Shown: piece after piece, positions 9,428-18,455 of the stretch
Numbering within the stretch: the first letter of the stretch is position 1
How the letters are laid out: each line of letters begins with the position of its first letter
NCBI RefSeq assembly: GCF_000718135.1
Contig: NZ_JOEM01000016.1
Span: 254,234 to 318,233, forward strand
Length of the DNA stretch: 64,000 nt
Source of the DNA: Streptomyces cyaneofuscatus
Lineage (GTDB): Bacteria > Actinomycetota > Actinomycetes > Streptomycetales > Streptomycetaceae
Direction: 5' to 3'
Notes under the pieces: model-generated
Told to the model about the DNA's origin: nothing
The model's input: only the letters and a program-made list of their open reading frames with translations
Databases searched by the model: none
Translations under genes and position numbers: made by a program

Positions 9428-11940
9428 TGCGCGTCCCGCTTTCCTGGCTGCGGGAGTACGTCGACCTGCCGGCGACGGAGACCGGCCGTGACGTACAGGC
9501 CAAGCTCGTCTCCGTCGGCCTGGAGGTCGAGACCGTCGAGCAGATCGGCGCGGGCCTCAAGGGCCCCCTGGTCGTCGGCAAGGTCCTGACCATCGAGGAG
9601 CTGGAGGGGTTCAAGAAGCCCATCCGCTTCTGCACGGTCGACGTCGGCTCCGCCAACGGCACCGGCGAACCGCAGGAGATCGTCTGCGGCGCCCGTAACT
9701 TCTCGGTCGGCGACAAGGTCGTCGTGGTCCTCCCGGGCGCGGTCCTGCCCGGCGACTTCGCGATCGCCGCCCGCAAGACGTACGGCAAGACCTCTCACGG
9801 CATGATCTGCTCCACCGACGAGCTCGGCATGGGCGACGACGGCACGCACGGCATCATCGTCCTGCCGCCCGAGCACGAGGTCGGCACCGACGCGATCGAG
9901 CTGCTCCAGCTCGTCGACGAGGTCCTCGACATCGCCGTCACCCCCGACCGGGGCTACTGCCTGTCGATGCGCGGTGTCGCCCGCGAGACCGCCACCGCGT
10001 ACGGGCTGCCGCTGCGCGACCCGGCGCTCCTGGACGTGCCCGCGCCCAACGCGTACGGCTACCCGGTCCAGATCAGCGACCCGATCGGCTGCGACCGCTT
10101 CACCGCGCGCACCGTGACCGGTCTCCAGCCCGAGGCCCGCTCCCCGATCTGGATGCAGCGCCGCCTCCAGAAGGCCGGGATGCGGCCGATCTCGCTGGCC
10201 GTCGACATCACCAACTACGTGATGCTGGAGCTCGGCCAGCCGCTGCACGCCTACGACCGCAACCGGGTCGACGGCCCGATCGGCGTGCGCCGCGCCACCC
10301 AGGGCGAGAAGCTCACCACGCTGGACGGCACCGTCCGCGTGCTGGACGCCGAGGACCTGGTCATCACCGACAACCGCGGGCCGATCGGCCTCGCGGGCGT
10401 CATGGGCGGCGCCAACACCGAGATCGCCGACGCGGACGGCGAGCACGCGCTCACCACCGAGGTCGTCGTCGAGGCCGCGCACTTCGACGCGATCTCGATC
10501 GCCCGCACCGCGCGCCGCCACAAGCTGTCCTCCGAGGCGTCCAAGCGCTTCGAGCGCGGCGTCGACCCGCAGGCGGCCGCAGCGGCGGCGCAGCGCACGG
10601 TGGACCTGCTGGTCCTCCTCGCGGGCGGCACCGCCGAGGCCGGGGTCACTGAGATCACCGCGCCTCACGCGCCCCGCACCATCGCCATGCCGGCGAACCA
10701 CCCGGACAAGGTGGCCGGTGTGGAGTACGGGCGCGAGACCGTCGTCCGCCGCCTCCAGGAGGTCGGCTGCGACGTCTACGGGCAGGACGAGCTGATCGTC
10801 ACCGTCCCGTCCTGGCGGCCCGACCTCAACGAGCCGAACGACCTGGCCGAAGAGGTCATCCGCCTGGAGGGCTACGAGAACCTGCCCTCCACCCTGCCGA
10901 CGCCCCCCTCCGGCCGAGGCCTCACCGACCGCCAGCGGCTGCACCGCCGCATCGGCCGGGCGCTGGCCGGAGCCGGGTACGTCGAGGCGCTGAGCTACCC
11001 GTTCATCGGCGACGCGGTCCTGGACCAGCTCGGCCTGGAGGCGGACGACGACCGCCGCCGTACGGTCAAGCTCGTCAACCCGATCTCCGACGAGGAACCG
11101 GCGCTGCGCACCACGCTGCTGCCGGGGCTCCTCGGCGCACTGCGGCGCAACGACGGCCGGGGCAGCCACGATCTGGCGCTCTTCGAGACGGGCCTGGTCT
11201 TCCGGCCGACCGGCGAGGAGACCCCCGCCGTCCGCCTTCCGGTCGACCGCCGTCCCACCGACGAGGAGATCGCCGGACTCGACGCGGCCCTTCCGCGTCA
11301 GCCGCGCCGCGCCGCCGTCGTCCTCGCGGGCGCCCGCGAGCAGGCCGGCTGGTGGGGCAAGGGCACCCCGGCGACCTGGGCGGACGCGGTGGAGGCCGCC
11401 CGCTCCATCGCGGCCGAGGCCGGCGTGGAGGTCACCGTCCGCGCCGACCAGCACGCCCCGTGGCACCCGGGCCGCTGCGCCGCGCTGTACGTCACGGTGA
11501 ACGGCGAGGAGACCCTCTTCGGACACGCGGGCGAGCTCCACCCGCGCGTCATCAAGGCGCTCCACCTGCCCGAGCGGACCTGCGCCGCCGAGGTCGAGCT
11601 GGACGTCCTGGAACAGGCCGTCGACGGAGCGCTCCAGGCGCCCCGGATCTCCACCTTCCCGGTGGCGACCCAGGACGTCGCGCTCGTCGTCGCCGGGGAC
11701 GTCCCGGCCGCCGACGTGGAGCGGGCGCTGCGCGAGGGCGCGGGTGAACTCCTCGAATCGCTGCGGCTGTTCGACGTCTTCACCGGCGAGCAGATCGGCG
11801 AGGGCAACAAGTCCCTGGCCTACGCGCTGCGCTTCCGCGCCCCCGACCGCACGCTGACCGTGGACGAGGCCTCGGCCGCCCGCGACAGCGCGGTGGCCCT
11901 GGCCGCCGAGCGCACGGGCGCGGTGCTGCGCGGAGCGTAG
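9427..11940 (+). CDS. pheT: Phenylalanine--tRNA ligase beta subunit
   Basis: Beta subunit of PheRS, 837 residues, with the bacterial domain order: B1 and tRNA-binding OB domain ([12 protein letters not shown]), B3/B4 editing region, B5 ([20 protein letters not shown]), class II-like core and C-terminal ferredoxin-like anticodon-binding domain ([16 protein letters not shown] ... [16 protein letters not shown]). The start ATG overlaps the pheS stop. A strong terminator follows, so pheST is a closed unit. Confidence 0.97.
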
Positions 11941-11954
11941 TCCCGTGGCGCGTT

Positions 11955-11993
11955 GAGAAGGGGCGTATCCGGCCACCGGATACGCCCCTTCTC
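11955..11993 (+). terminator. Terminator after pheT
   Basis: An 18-bp perfect stem (GAGAAGGGGCGTATCCGG 11955-11972 with its complement 11976-11993) around a CCA loop, followed by CTTGTCC. One of the strongest hairpins in the window. The rest of the 11994-12296 gap holds no gene that I can support. Confidence 0.85.
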
Positions 11994-12296
11994 CTTGTCC
12001 CGCCGGGCGGCTGAGGGACCGCACGCGGACCGGACGCGGAACCGGGAGGAAGCGCGGTTCCGTGCCCCGACCCGCAGCCACCCTCCTTCGTCGTTGGGCA
12101 GTGGGTCGTGCGATCCGGCGCCCGTCCGCACTGCCACGGAGTGTCGGGCAGGCCGGCGGTGCGGACGGACGCGGGTGCGGGTCGTCAACCGTTACGAGGG
12201 GGAGCCGACGACCCGGCCGCCTCTTGCGAGGAGCTCATTCAACCGAGCCCCGCCCCGGCGCGGCAGAGTGCACGGCCCGACGGTTCGGGCATTCCG

Positions 12297-12313
12297 TTCA
12301 CACCCCGTGTGAA
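12297..12313. promoter_or_regulatory. Perfect inverted repeat upstream of the TPR regulator
   Basis: TTCACAC (12297-12303), spacer CCC, GTGTGAA (12307-12313). It ends 43 bases before the start codon of the regulator, next to a -10-like TAGGCT at 12325-12330, where a dimeric repressor or the regulator itself could bind. Confidence 0.5.
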
Positions 12314-12356
12314 ACGTGCTGGACTAGGCTCATTGCGACACGCATCTGGGGGGACG

Positions 12357-13706
12357 ATGGAGCCGAATGTCCTGCTCGAATCCCTGATCGACGAGGCCGG
12401 GATGTCCCGGGCGGGGCTCGCCGGTCACGTCAACCGGGCGGGCCGGGCCCGCGGCCTGACCCTGCGGTACGAACACACCGCGGTCTCCCGCTGGCTGAAG
12501 GGCCAGCGCCCACGCGGCCAGGTGCCGGACCTGATCTGCGAGGTGCTGGGCGGCCGGCTGGGACGCCCGGTCGTGCTGGACGACATCGGCATGGGTGTCC
12601 CCGGCGGCTACGGCACCGATACGGCACCCCACAGCGCCTCCCTCTCCGGCTTCGTCGAGCGGGCCACCGCGCTCTGGCGCTCGGACGAACAGCAGCGCCC
12701 CCACCTGGCCACCGTCCCCGCCGTCACCGGGACCACGGCGGTGATGCCGGTCTGGGAGTGGGAGAACCCGCCGGAGGACACCGACGTCTCCCGCCCGGGC
12801 CCCGGCCGGGTCAGCGCGGCCGACATAGAGACGCTCCGGTCCGCGCGCGACCACTACGAGCAGATGTACCGCAAGGCGGGCGGCATCGCGACCAGACCCC
12901 GGATCGTCCGCTTCCTCAACGCCGAGGCCGCGCCCCTGCTGCGCGGCGGCCACAGCGACGAACTCGGCCGCCGCCTGCACCGGGCGACGGCGGCCCTGGT
13001 GGCGATGGCCGGCGTCTGCGCGTACGACTCCGACGCCCACGGTCTCGCCCAGCGCTACTTCCACCAGGCGCTCCGGCTCGCCAAGTCCAGCGGGGACCGG
13101 GCCCTGGGCGGCTATGTGATCGCCCTGCTGGTCACCCAGTCCCTCTTCCTCGGCGACCACCGCCGCTCCATCGCCTTCGCCGAGGCCGCGCTGCGGGCCG
13201 CCGGTGACCACATCACTCCGGCGCTCGCCGCCGATCTGCACGCCATGCAGGCCAAGGCGTACGCCCAGCTCGGCGACGCGGCGAGCGCCCGCGCCTGCAT
13301 CCGGCGGGCCGAGGCGCAGGCGGGCCGGATCCACACCGGGCGGGAGCCGGACGAGACCGGGTACGTCCAGCCGGGCCTGGTCGACGTCCAGGTGGCGGAG
13401 GCGCTGCTCAGCCTGGGGGATCTGCCGGCAGCACGGGAGCACGCGACCTCCGCCGTGCGCGCCCCGGCGCACGACCGGGGGCGCGTGCACCGCCTAGCGA
13501 TGCTCAGCCATATCGAACTGCTCCAGGGCGAGCCGGACCGGGCGGCCGGGACCGCCGCCGAAATGGCCGAGCGGGCCCGGGGGATGGAGTCCCAGCGGCT
13601 GCGCGACCGGCTGCGCCAGGTGCGGCGTGAGCTGGCGGAGAGCGGCTGCGCCGACGCCGTACAGACGGCCGGTCTGATCGACGGGGCGCTCCGCGTGCCC
13701 CTGTGA
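12357..13706 (+). CDS. HTH-TPR transcriptional regulator (NsdA-like architecture)
   Basis: A 449-residue protein starting at ATG 12357 (MEPNVLLESLIDEAGMSRAGLAGHVNRAG). An XRE-like helix-turn-helix lies in the first 75 residues, including LTLRYEHTAVSRWLKGQRPRGQVP. The rest is helical with TPR-like repeats (ALVAMAGVCAYDSDAHGLAQRYFHQALRLAKSSGDRALGGYV; AYAQLGDAASARACIRRAEA). Streptomyces regulators with this arrangement, such as NsdA, act on development and antibiotic production. The target is unknown. A perfect inverted repeat upstream suggests autoregulation. The arrangement is isolated, with the NUDIX gene downstream as a separate unit. Confidence 0.8.
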   Translation: MEPNVLLESLIDEAGMSRAGLAGHVNRAGRARGLTLRYEHTAVSRWLKGQRPRGQVPDLICEVLGGRLGRPVVLDDIGMGVPGGYGTDTAPHSASLSGFVERATALWRSDEQQRPHLATVPAVTGTTAVMPVWEWENPPEDTDVSRPGPGRVSAADIETLRSARDHYEQMYRKAGGIATRPRIVRFLNAEAAPLLRGGHSDELGRRLHRATAALVAMAGVCAYDSDAHGLAQRYFHQALRLAKSSGDRALGGYVIALLVTQSLFLGDHRRSIAFAEAALRAAGDHITPALAADLHAMQAKAYAQLGDAASARACIRRAEAQAGRIHTGREPDETGYVQPGLVDVQVAEALLSLGDLPAAREHATSAVRAPAHDRGRVHRLAMLSHIELLQGEPDRAAGTAAEMAERARGMESQRLRDRLRQVRRELAESGCADAVQTAGLIDGALRVPL

Positions 13707-13793
13707 GCTCCCGCCGCGCACCCGCCGTTCGTTCCGCTTGGCGGCCGGCCCTGCTGGCATGTTGCCCCCAACATGTCGAAAGGCGGCAGAACC

Positions 13794-14324
13794 GTGCAGT
13801 GGACGAACGTAAGCGAACAGAATGTGTATCAGAACCGATGGTTCCGGGTGAACCTGGCGGATGTGGAGCTGCCCGACGGCAGCCACCTCGACCATTACGT
13901 GATCCGGCTGCGGCCCGTCGCCGCGGCCACCGTCGTCAACGCGTCGGACGAGGTGCTGCTGCTCTGGCGCCACCGGTTCATCACCGACAGCTGGGGGTGG
14001 GAGCTGGCCGCCGGGGTCGTCGAGGACGGCGAGGACATCGCGGCGGCGGCGGCCCGCGAGATGGAGGAGGAGACCGGCTGGCGCCCCGGTCCCCTGCGCC
14101 CCCTGCTCACCGTGGAGCCTGCCAACGGCCTCACCGACGCCCGCCACCACCTCTACTGGGCAGAAGAGGGGCAGTACACGGGCCCGCCGCAGGACGCCTT
14201 CGAGTCCTCACGCCGTGAGTGGATACCGCTGAAGCTCATCCCGGACATGATCGCCCGGGGCGAGGTGCCCGCGGCGAACATGGCGGCGGCGCTGCTGATG
14301 CTGCACCACGTGCGGCTGGGCTGA
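13794..14324 (+). CDS. NUDIX hydrolase (ADP-ribose pyrophosphatase type)
   Basis: Hydrolyses nucleoside diphosphates linked to another moiety, probably ADP-ribose or a related sugar nucleotide. The Nudix box is complete: GVVEDGEDIAAAAAREMEEETGW, with the metal-binding Glu cluster REMEEE. I favour GTG 13794 (MQWTNVSEQNVYQNRWF), preceded by GAAAGG at 13778-13783; ATG 13773 adds seven residues but has no ribosome-binding site. About 176 residues, usual for the family. The substrate is inferred from general similarity only. Confidence 0.85.
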   Translation: MQWTNVSEQNVYQNRWFRVNLADVELPDGSHLDHYVIRLRPVAAATVVNASDEVLLLWRHRFITDSWGWELAAGVVEDGEDIAAAAAREMEEETGWRPGPLRPLLTVEPANGLTDARHHLYWAEEGQYTGPPQDAFESSRREWIPLKLIPDMIARGEVPAANMAAALLMLHHVRLG

Positions 14325-14394
14325 GGCTGCTCGGCCCCACGCGTCTCGCACGCCTCTCGTGTCTCCCGTGCCTCGCACGCCTCGCACGTATGAG

Positions 14395-14425
14395 GAGCCG
14401 GCCCCGGATAATCCGGTGCCGGCTC
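14395..14425. terminator. Terminator after the NUDIX gene
   Basis: GAGCCGGC 14395-14402 pairs with GCCGGCTC 14418-14425, with CCGG/CCGG continuing inside and a small AT loop. Confidence 0.65.
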
Positions 14426-14550
14426 GTCGTACTCGGCGTACCACTGGGTGAAATGCATTTCCTTGGAGATAACCGGGTGCAGTCACGTCCCCCTATGGCA
14501 CCATGTAAGGATCGAGGCCGACGGGGCCTATTCTTCGAGGGGGATCAGCT

Positions 14551-14919
14551 ATGGCAATGGTGGGGTGTCGCGAATGCGGCCATAGTGTTTCGGATGCTGC
14601 GCCGATGTGCCCCAACTGCGGAATCGAGTCGCCGGGGGGTGTGACGCAGTTGGAAATTGTCAGGGTTTCCCGCGTGACCGGTTCTCTGGTGCCCATGTCG
14701 GTCTGGATCGACTCGCAGCAGGTGGGGACCCTCGGTTCGGGAGGAAGTCTCACGCATAGCGTTACTCCTGGGATCCACCGCGTTGCATGCGGACTGGAGC
14801 AGGCCGGCAGTAAAGCCGGTGCGGAGGAATTCGACGTTTCTGCCGGGCGGCGTCTGGTGATCGTCGTATCCCTGAGCAAGTGGAACGGAAAGCCGAGCTT
14901 CAGCGCGGAGTACGCGTAG
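14551..14919 (+). CDS. Zinc-ribbon small protein
   Basis: A 122-residue protein I do not recognise as a named family. The N-terminus is a clear zinc ribbon with Cys6-x2-Cys9 and Cys20-x2-Cys23 (CRECGHSVSDAAPMCPNCG). The remainder looks like a small beta-sandwich (VPMSVWIDSQQVGTLGSGGSLTHSVTPGIHRVACG), similar in feel to PEGA-like domains. Start ATG 14551 follows GAGGGGG. Third-codon GC is visibly lower than in neighbours (many T-ending codons), suggesting recent acquisition. It converges on a membrane protein gene with only eight bases between the stops. Confidence 0.75.
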   Translation: MAMVGCRECGHSVSDAAPMCPNCGIESPGGVTQLEIVRVSRVTGSLVPMSVWIDSQQVGTLGSGGSLTHSVTPGIHRVACGLEQAGSKAGAEEFDVSAGRRLVIVVSLSKWNGKPSFSAEYA

Positions 14920-14927
14920 GAAGGGAA

Positions 14928-15512
14928 TCATCGTGACGCGCGGGCTCGGATCCTCATGCGCAGTGCGGACCCGAGCGCGCCGACGCAGCTCATCGCGGGG
15001 CAGACCCACCAATCTCCTGGTTCCGGCCCGCGCTGCGTGAACGCGATGACAGCCCAGATGAGGCCGAACGCATAGCCGCCCACCATTCCGAGGTAGGGCG
15101 CCCACTGCTGATCTCCATGCCGAGGGCCCTGTGACGGGGTCACGTAGAAGCAGCCTGCCACGGTGAGCGCGCCAAAAATCCCGGACCACCGCAGCAACTC
15201 TTTGAGTCCGCCTCCCTGGCCGGGAGAAAACTGAGATCCTGCCCAGATCTGCGTCACGAAAGAAGCCGCGGCGTAGAATATGGTCCAGGCCACGGCGATC
15301 CGCCAGGTCGCCCCTGCTTTGAGCGTTTTCCTGCCTGGCCGGTCCTGTGAGCGGTTGAATACGGTCGTGGCCGTAACCACTGCGCTTCTCCCGAGGCTCC
15401 ACCACGCCCACAGGGCATTCACCAGGACGAAGGTGGAGACAACAAGGGAGGGCGGTCCGAACGCCAGCCCGAGCAACCATTCCGCAGCTGAGTCCGGTGC
15501 CGGAACTGTCAT
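14928..15512 (-). CDS. Four-helix membrane protein of unknown function
   Basis: A 194-residue integral membrane protein. Hydrophobic helices are visible near residues 20-40 (VVSTFVLVNALWAWWSL), 70-90 (IAVAWTIFYAAASFV), 108-125 (GIFGALTVAGCFYV) and 140-160 (YLGMVGGYAFGLIWAVIAF), with a fifth weaker one near the C-terminus. No known domain. Base composition is lower in GC than the surrounding core genes, like its convergent zinc-ribbon neighbour, so the two may have arrived together. Confidence 0.7.
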   Translation of the reverse strand: MTVPAPDSAAEWLLGLAFGPPSLVVSTFVLVNALWAWWSLGRSAVVTATTVFNRSQDRPGRKTLKAGATWRIAVAWTIFYAAASFVTQIWAGSQFSPGQGGGLKELLRWSGIFGALTVAGCFYVTPSQGPRHGDQQWAPYLGMVGGYAFGLIWAVIAFTQRGPEPGDWWVCPAMSCVGALGSALRMRIRARASR

Positions 15513-15760
15513 CGTGCAGCGCCGGGAATGATGCCGAAAATGATCTTCGATGAAGCCGTTTCCGTACAGCGCGAAAGTATGCAGAGTGTCCCCATGCGGT
15601 GATGCTAGAGCCGCATGATGGCGAGTGCGCGGCGTTTCCGATATCAGCCTGGATCTCTTGTCGAGCCGTCACGGGAATGGGCCGTTTCATGGACGGTGGT
15701 CGGGCCACCGGGCTACAGTGCGTGGCCGAACGCCGTACGGCCGCGAGCCCGGGGGGTCGG

Positions 15761-16032
15761 ATGGGGCACCGCAGCCACGACGAGGACACCGAGGACTGGT
15801 TCGGCGGCGACGAGCCGCTGGACGTCGCTGCGGCGAACGCCCGGCCGGCCCTCGTGCCGCTGCCGCAGGCGGCGGGCGGCTCGCCCTTCAGCCGGCGGTG
15901 TTCCCGCGGCCCGGGGGCGCCGCGCCCTGCACCACCGACAAGCCGGGCAGCATGGACTTCCCCCATGACGGCGAGCTCCTGTGCGCGTGCGGGGCGGACC
16001 TGGTCTACCGGCTGCGGGGCACGCAGGGCTGA
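15761..16032 (+). pseudogene. Small acidic protein gene with an apparent -1 frameshift
   Basis: The first half reads well from ATG 15761 (MGHRSHDEDTEDWFGGDEPL) after a GGGGGG stretch, up to about 15890. From about 15891 the convincing frame is one base earlier, reading AVFPRPGGAAPCTTDKPG and then ELLCACGADLVYRLRGTQG to a stop at 16030-16032. Codon third positions are GC in each half only in its own frame. So one base seems lost near 15885-15897, by mutation or sequencing error; programmed shifting is less likely as no slippery heptamer is clear. No family recognised. It lies 47 bases before the CHAT gene and probably shares its mRNA. Confidence 0.55.
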
Positions 16033-16079
16033 GCCGGCGCTGACGGGGCCGGGGCGGGGCAGGCACCAGGAGGACGGCC

Positions 16080-17306
16080 GTGGGGATCATCACGGCCCTG
16101 GCGTCAGGGCCGGCGAAGCGCTGGACGGTGCTGATCAGCGGGGGCGCCTACGCGTTCACCGCCGTGGCCGTGCTGCTCCTGCGCCCCTGGCGGCCGCCCG
16201 CGTCCGGCTGCCGGACGTCCGGCCCCGCCGCCGTGATCTGCGACGCCGCCGGCGGTGAGCCGCTGGCGCTCGCCGCCCTCGCGGTGCTGGCGGCGGAACG
16301 GGCCGGGCCGCTCTCCCGGGAGGTCGCCGGCTGGTGCGTCGAGGACGGGGCCCTGGGCGAGGCCGTCGGGACGCTGGAGCGCGGTCGGGCGCTCGCCCTG
16401 CGCACGGAGATGGCCACCGTCGACGTGCTGAGCACCCTGTCCCGGCTCGGCCGCGCCGATCTGGCCGGGGAGTGGCGCGGCTGGCGGGACTCCGCACGCC
16501 GGCGGAGTCAGGCTGGGCACCGGCCGGACGGGACGGTGACGAGGCCCGGGACAGCCCCCGGGGACGGCGCCCTGCTGGTCCTGGGGCTGACGGGGGCGCA
16601 GGCCCGGATTTCGTCGAGCAGGGCGCTGCACCGGGTGTACCCGAGGCCGCGCCTGCTCGCGCCGGAGGCAGGCCGCCCGTCCGGCCGTCCGGACCGCGGC
16701 CCGGACGGTACGACGCGGCCCGCGGAGGTCCTCGACGAGATCCGGCGGGCCTCTCTCTCGCACGGCATCGTGGACATCTCGGCGCACCTGCTGCCCGATC
16801 CGTCGGACAGCTGGCGCTCGCACCTCGCCTTCGGCGCGGTCCCCGGCCCGGACGGGACGCAGACCGGGGACATCGACCGTCTGTCCGTGCAGACCGTGGC
16901 GGCGCAGCGGTTCCCCGTGCCGCCGGACGGGCCCGGGCTGTGTGTCTCCCTGGCCTCGTGCATGAACGGCCTGCCGCGCCGCCACCAGGACGAGTCGTTC
17001 ACCATGGCGGCGGCGTTCCTGGCCGGGGGAGCGTCGTCCGTGCTGGGCTCGTTGTGGCTGGTGAGGCTGCACGCGACGGCCCTCGTCGACCTCCTGTTCC
17101 ACCACGGGCTCCGTACGGGCCACGCACCGGCGGACGCGCTGCGCCAGGCGCAGCTCTGGATGGCCGGCCCGGTCCGGGAGACGCCCGCGTCGATGCCGGC
17201 CGACGTACGGCGGCTCGCGGTCGAACTGCTGAACGCCCTCACGGCCTCGGGCCACGACCCGGCGGACCCGGCGTTCTGGGCCGGACTGGTGGTCGTGGGC
17301 CGCTGA
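16080..17306 (+). CDS. Membrane-anchored CHAT-domain protein
   Basis: CHAT domains are caspase-like peptidases often found in bacterial conflict or death systems. The 408-residue product starts at GTG 16080 after AGGAGG. One membrane helix lies near residues 15-35 (WTVLISGGAYAFTAVAVLLL). A short helical segment follows (LGEAVGTLERGRALALRTEM), like the last TPR helices normally before CHAT. The CHAT core keeps the likely dyad: His236 in DISAHLLPD and Cys294 in SLASCMNG, then DESFTMAAAFLAGGASSVLGSLWLV and a PAFWAGLVVVG ending. Typical CHAT proteins carry a long TPR or WD sensor region; here it is almost gone and replaced by a membrane anchor. Activity is unproven. Confidence 0.75.
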   Translation: MGIITALASGPAKRWTVLISGGAYAFTAVAVLLLRPWRPPASGCRTSGPAAVICDAAGGEPLALAALAVLAAERAGPLSREVAGWCVEDGALGEAVGTLERGRALALRTEMATVDVLSTLSRLGRADLAGEWRGWRDSARRRSQAGHRPDGTVTRPGTAPGDGALLVLGLTGAQARISSSRALHRVYPRPRLLAPEAGRPSGRPDRGPDGTTRPAEVLDEIRRASLSHGIVDISAHLLPDPSDSWRSHLAFGAVPGPDGTQTGDIDRLSVQTVAAQRFPVPPDGPGLCVSLASCMNGLPRRHQDESFTMAAAFLAGGASSVLGSLWLVRLHATALVDLLFHHGLRTGHAPADALRQAQLWMAGPVRETPASMPADVRRLAVELLNALTASGHDPADPAFWAGLVVVGR

Positions 17307-17357
17307 GCGGCGGGCGGGGACGCGCGGGACTTCCGGCGCGGCGAAAGCGCTCCGAAC

Positions 17358-17384
17358 GGCCCCGGCGGCGTCAGTGCCGGGGCC
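17358..17384. terminator. Bidirectional hairpin between CHAT and 3-hydroxybutyryl-CoA dehydrogenase genes
   Basis: GGCCCCGGC 17358-17366 pairs with GCCGGGGCC 17376-17384 between convergent genes. Confidence 0.65.
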
Positions 17385-17398
17385 CGTCGGCAGGACGG

Positions 17399-18271
17399 TC
17401 AGGCGTACGGGTAGAAACCCGACCCGGTCTTGCGGCCGAGGCGGCCCGCGTCGACCATGCGCTGGAGCAGCGGGGGAGCGGCGTACAGCGGCTCCTTGTA
17501 CTCGGCGTACATCGAGTCGGCGACCGAGGCGACGGTGTCCAGGCCGATCAGGTCCGCGAGCTTCAGCGGGCCCATCGGGTGGGCGCAGCCCATCTCCATG
17601 CCGTTGTCGATGTCCTCGCGGCTCGCGATGCCCGATTCGAACATCCGGATCGCGGAGAGCAGGTACGGGATCAGCAGCGCGTTGACGACGAAGCCGGACC
17701 GGTCCTGGGCGCGGATCGGGTGCTTGCCCAGCACGTCCTGCACGACGGCCTCGGCGCGCGCGATCGTCTCGTCCGACGTGGTCAGCGCCGGGATCAGCTC
17801 GACCAGCTTCTGGACGGGGGCCGGGTTGAAGAAGTGGATGCCGATGACCCGGTCCGGGCGCGAGGTCGCGACGGCCAGCTTCACCAGCGGGATGGAGGAG
17901 GTGTTGGAGGCCAGGATCGCGTCCTGCCGGGTCACGACCTGGTCCAGGACCTGGAAGATCTCCGTCTTGACCTGCTCGTTCTCCACGACGGCCTCGATGA
18001 CGAGGTCGCGGTCGGCGAACTCCCCGAGGTCGGTGGTGAAGCTGAGGCGGCCCAGGGTCTCGTCCCGCTCCTCCGCGGTGATCTTGCCGCGTTCGGCGGC
18101 CTTCGAGAGGGAGTTGTGCAGCCGGGTGCGGCCGATCTCCAGCGCCTCGCCGGTGGTCTCGGCGACCTTCACCTCGAGGCCGCTGCGCGCGCACACCTCC
18201 GCGATACCTGCGCCCATCTGGCCACAGCCGACCACCCCGACGCGTGCAATGTCGGCCATAGAGTCCGTCAC
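17399..18271 (-). CDS. 3-hydroxybutyryl-CoA dehydrogenase
   Basis: Catalyses NAD(P)-dependent interconversion of acetoacetyl-CoA and 3-hydroxybutyryl-CoA, in fatty-acid, butyrate or ethylmalonyl-CoA pathways. The 290-residue protein has the Rossmann motif GVVGCGQMGAGIAEV at the N-terminus, the catalytic region ASNTSSIPLVKLA and GIHFFNPAPVQKLVELI, and the C-terminal 3HCDH domain (DRSGFVVNALLIPYLLSAIRMFESG). I chose GTG 18271 (MTDSMADIARVG) because GAAAGG lies six bases upstream; ATG 18259 is the alternative. Length is standard. Monocistronic between two hairpin-bounded regions. Confidence 0.93.
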   Translation of the reverse strand: MTDSMADIARVGVVGCGQMGAGIAEVCARSGLEVKVAETTGEALEIGRTRLHNSLSKAAERGKITAEERDETLGRLSFTTDLGEFADRDLVIEAVVENEQVKTEIFQVLDQVVTRQDAILASNTSSIPLVKLAVATSRPDRVIGIHFFNPAPVQKLVELIPALTTSDETIARAEAVVQDVLGKHPIRAQDRSGFVVNALLIPYLLSAIRMFESGIASREDIDNGMEMGCAHPMGPLKLADLIGLDTVASVADSMYAEYKEPLYAAPPLLQRMVDAGRLGRKTGSGFYPYA

Positions 18272-18455
18272 CTCGTGCCTTTCGATGTTCTCCGCAGTGC
18301 AGGGTCCCGTGTGATTCCGGTGCCCGCTTCGACCCCACGACGTTACTCCGAGAGCCCACCCCCGTGACCTGCGGGTCATCCGGCTACGGACGGGCATCAT
18401 CCTGTTACGTGGAGCGAGCGGGGTGGTGGTCGACGTGAAGGGACGAGTGTGGCGC

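Noticed and set aside
14330..14395. CTCGCACG-like short repeats as a CRISPR or phage repeat
   Set aside because: Units are imperfect, under 10 bases and without spacers.
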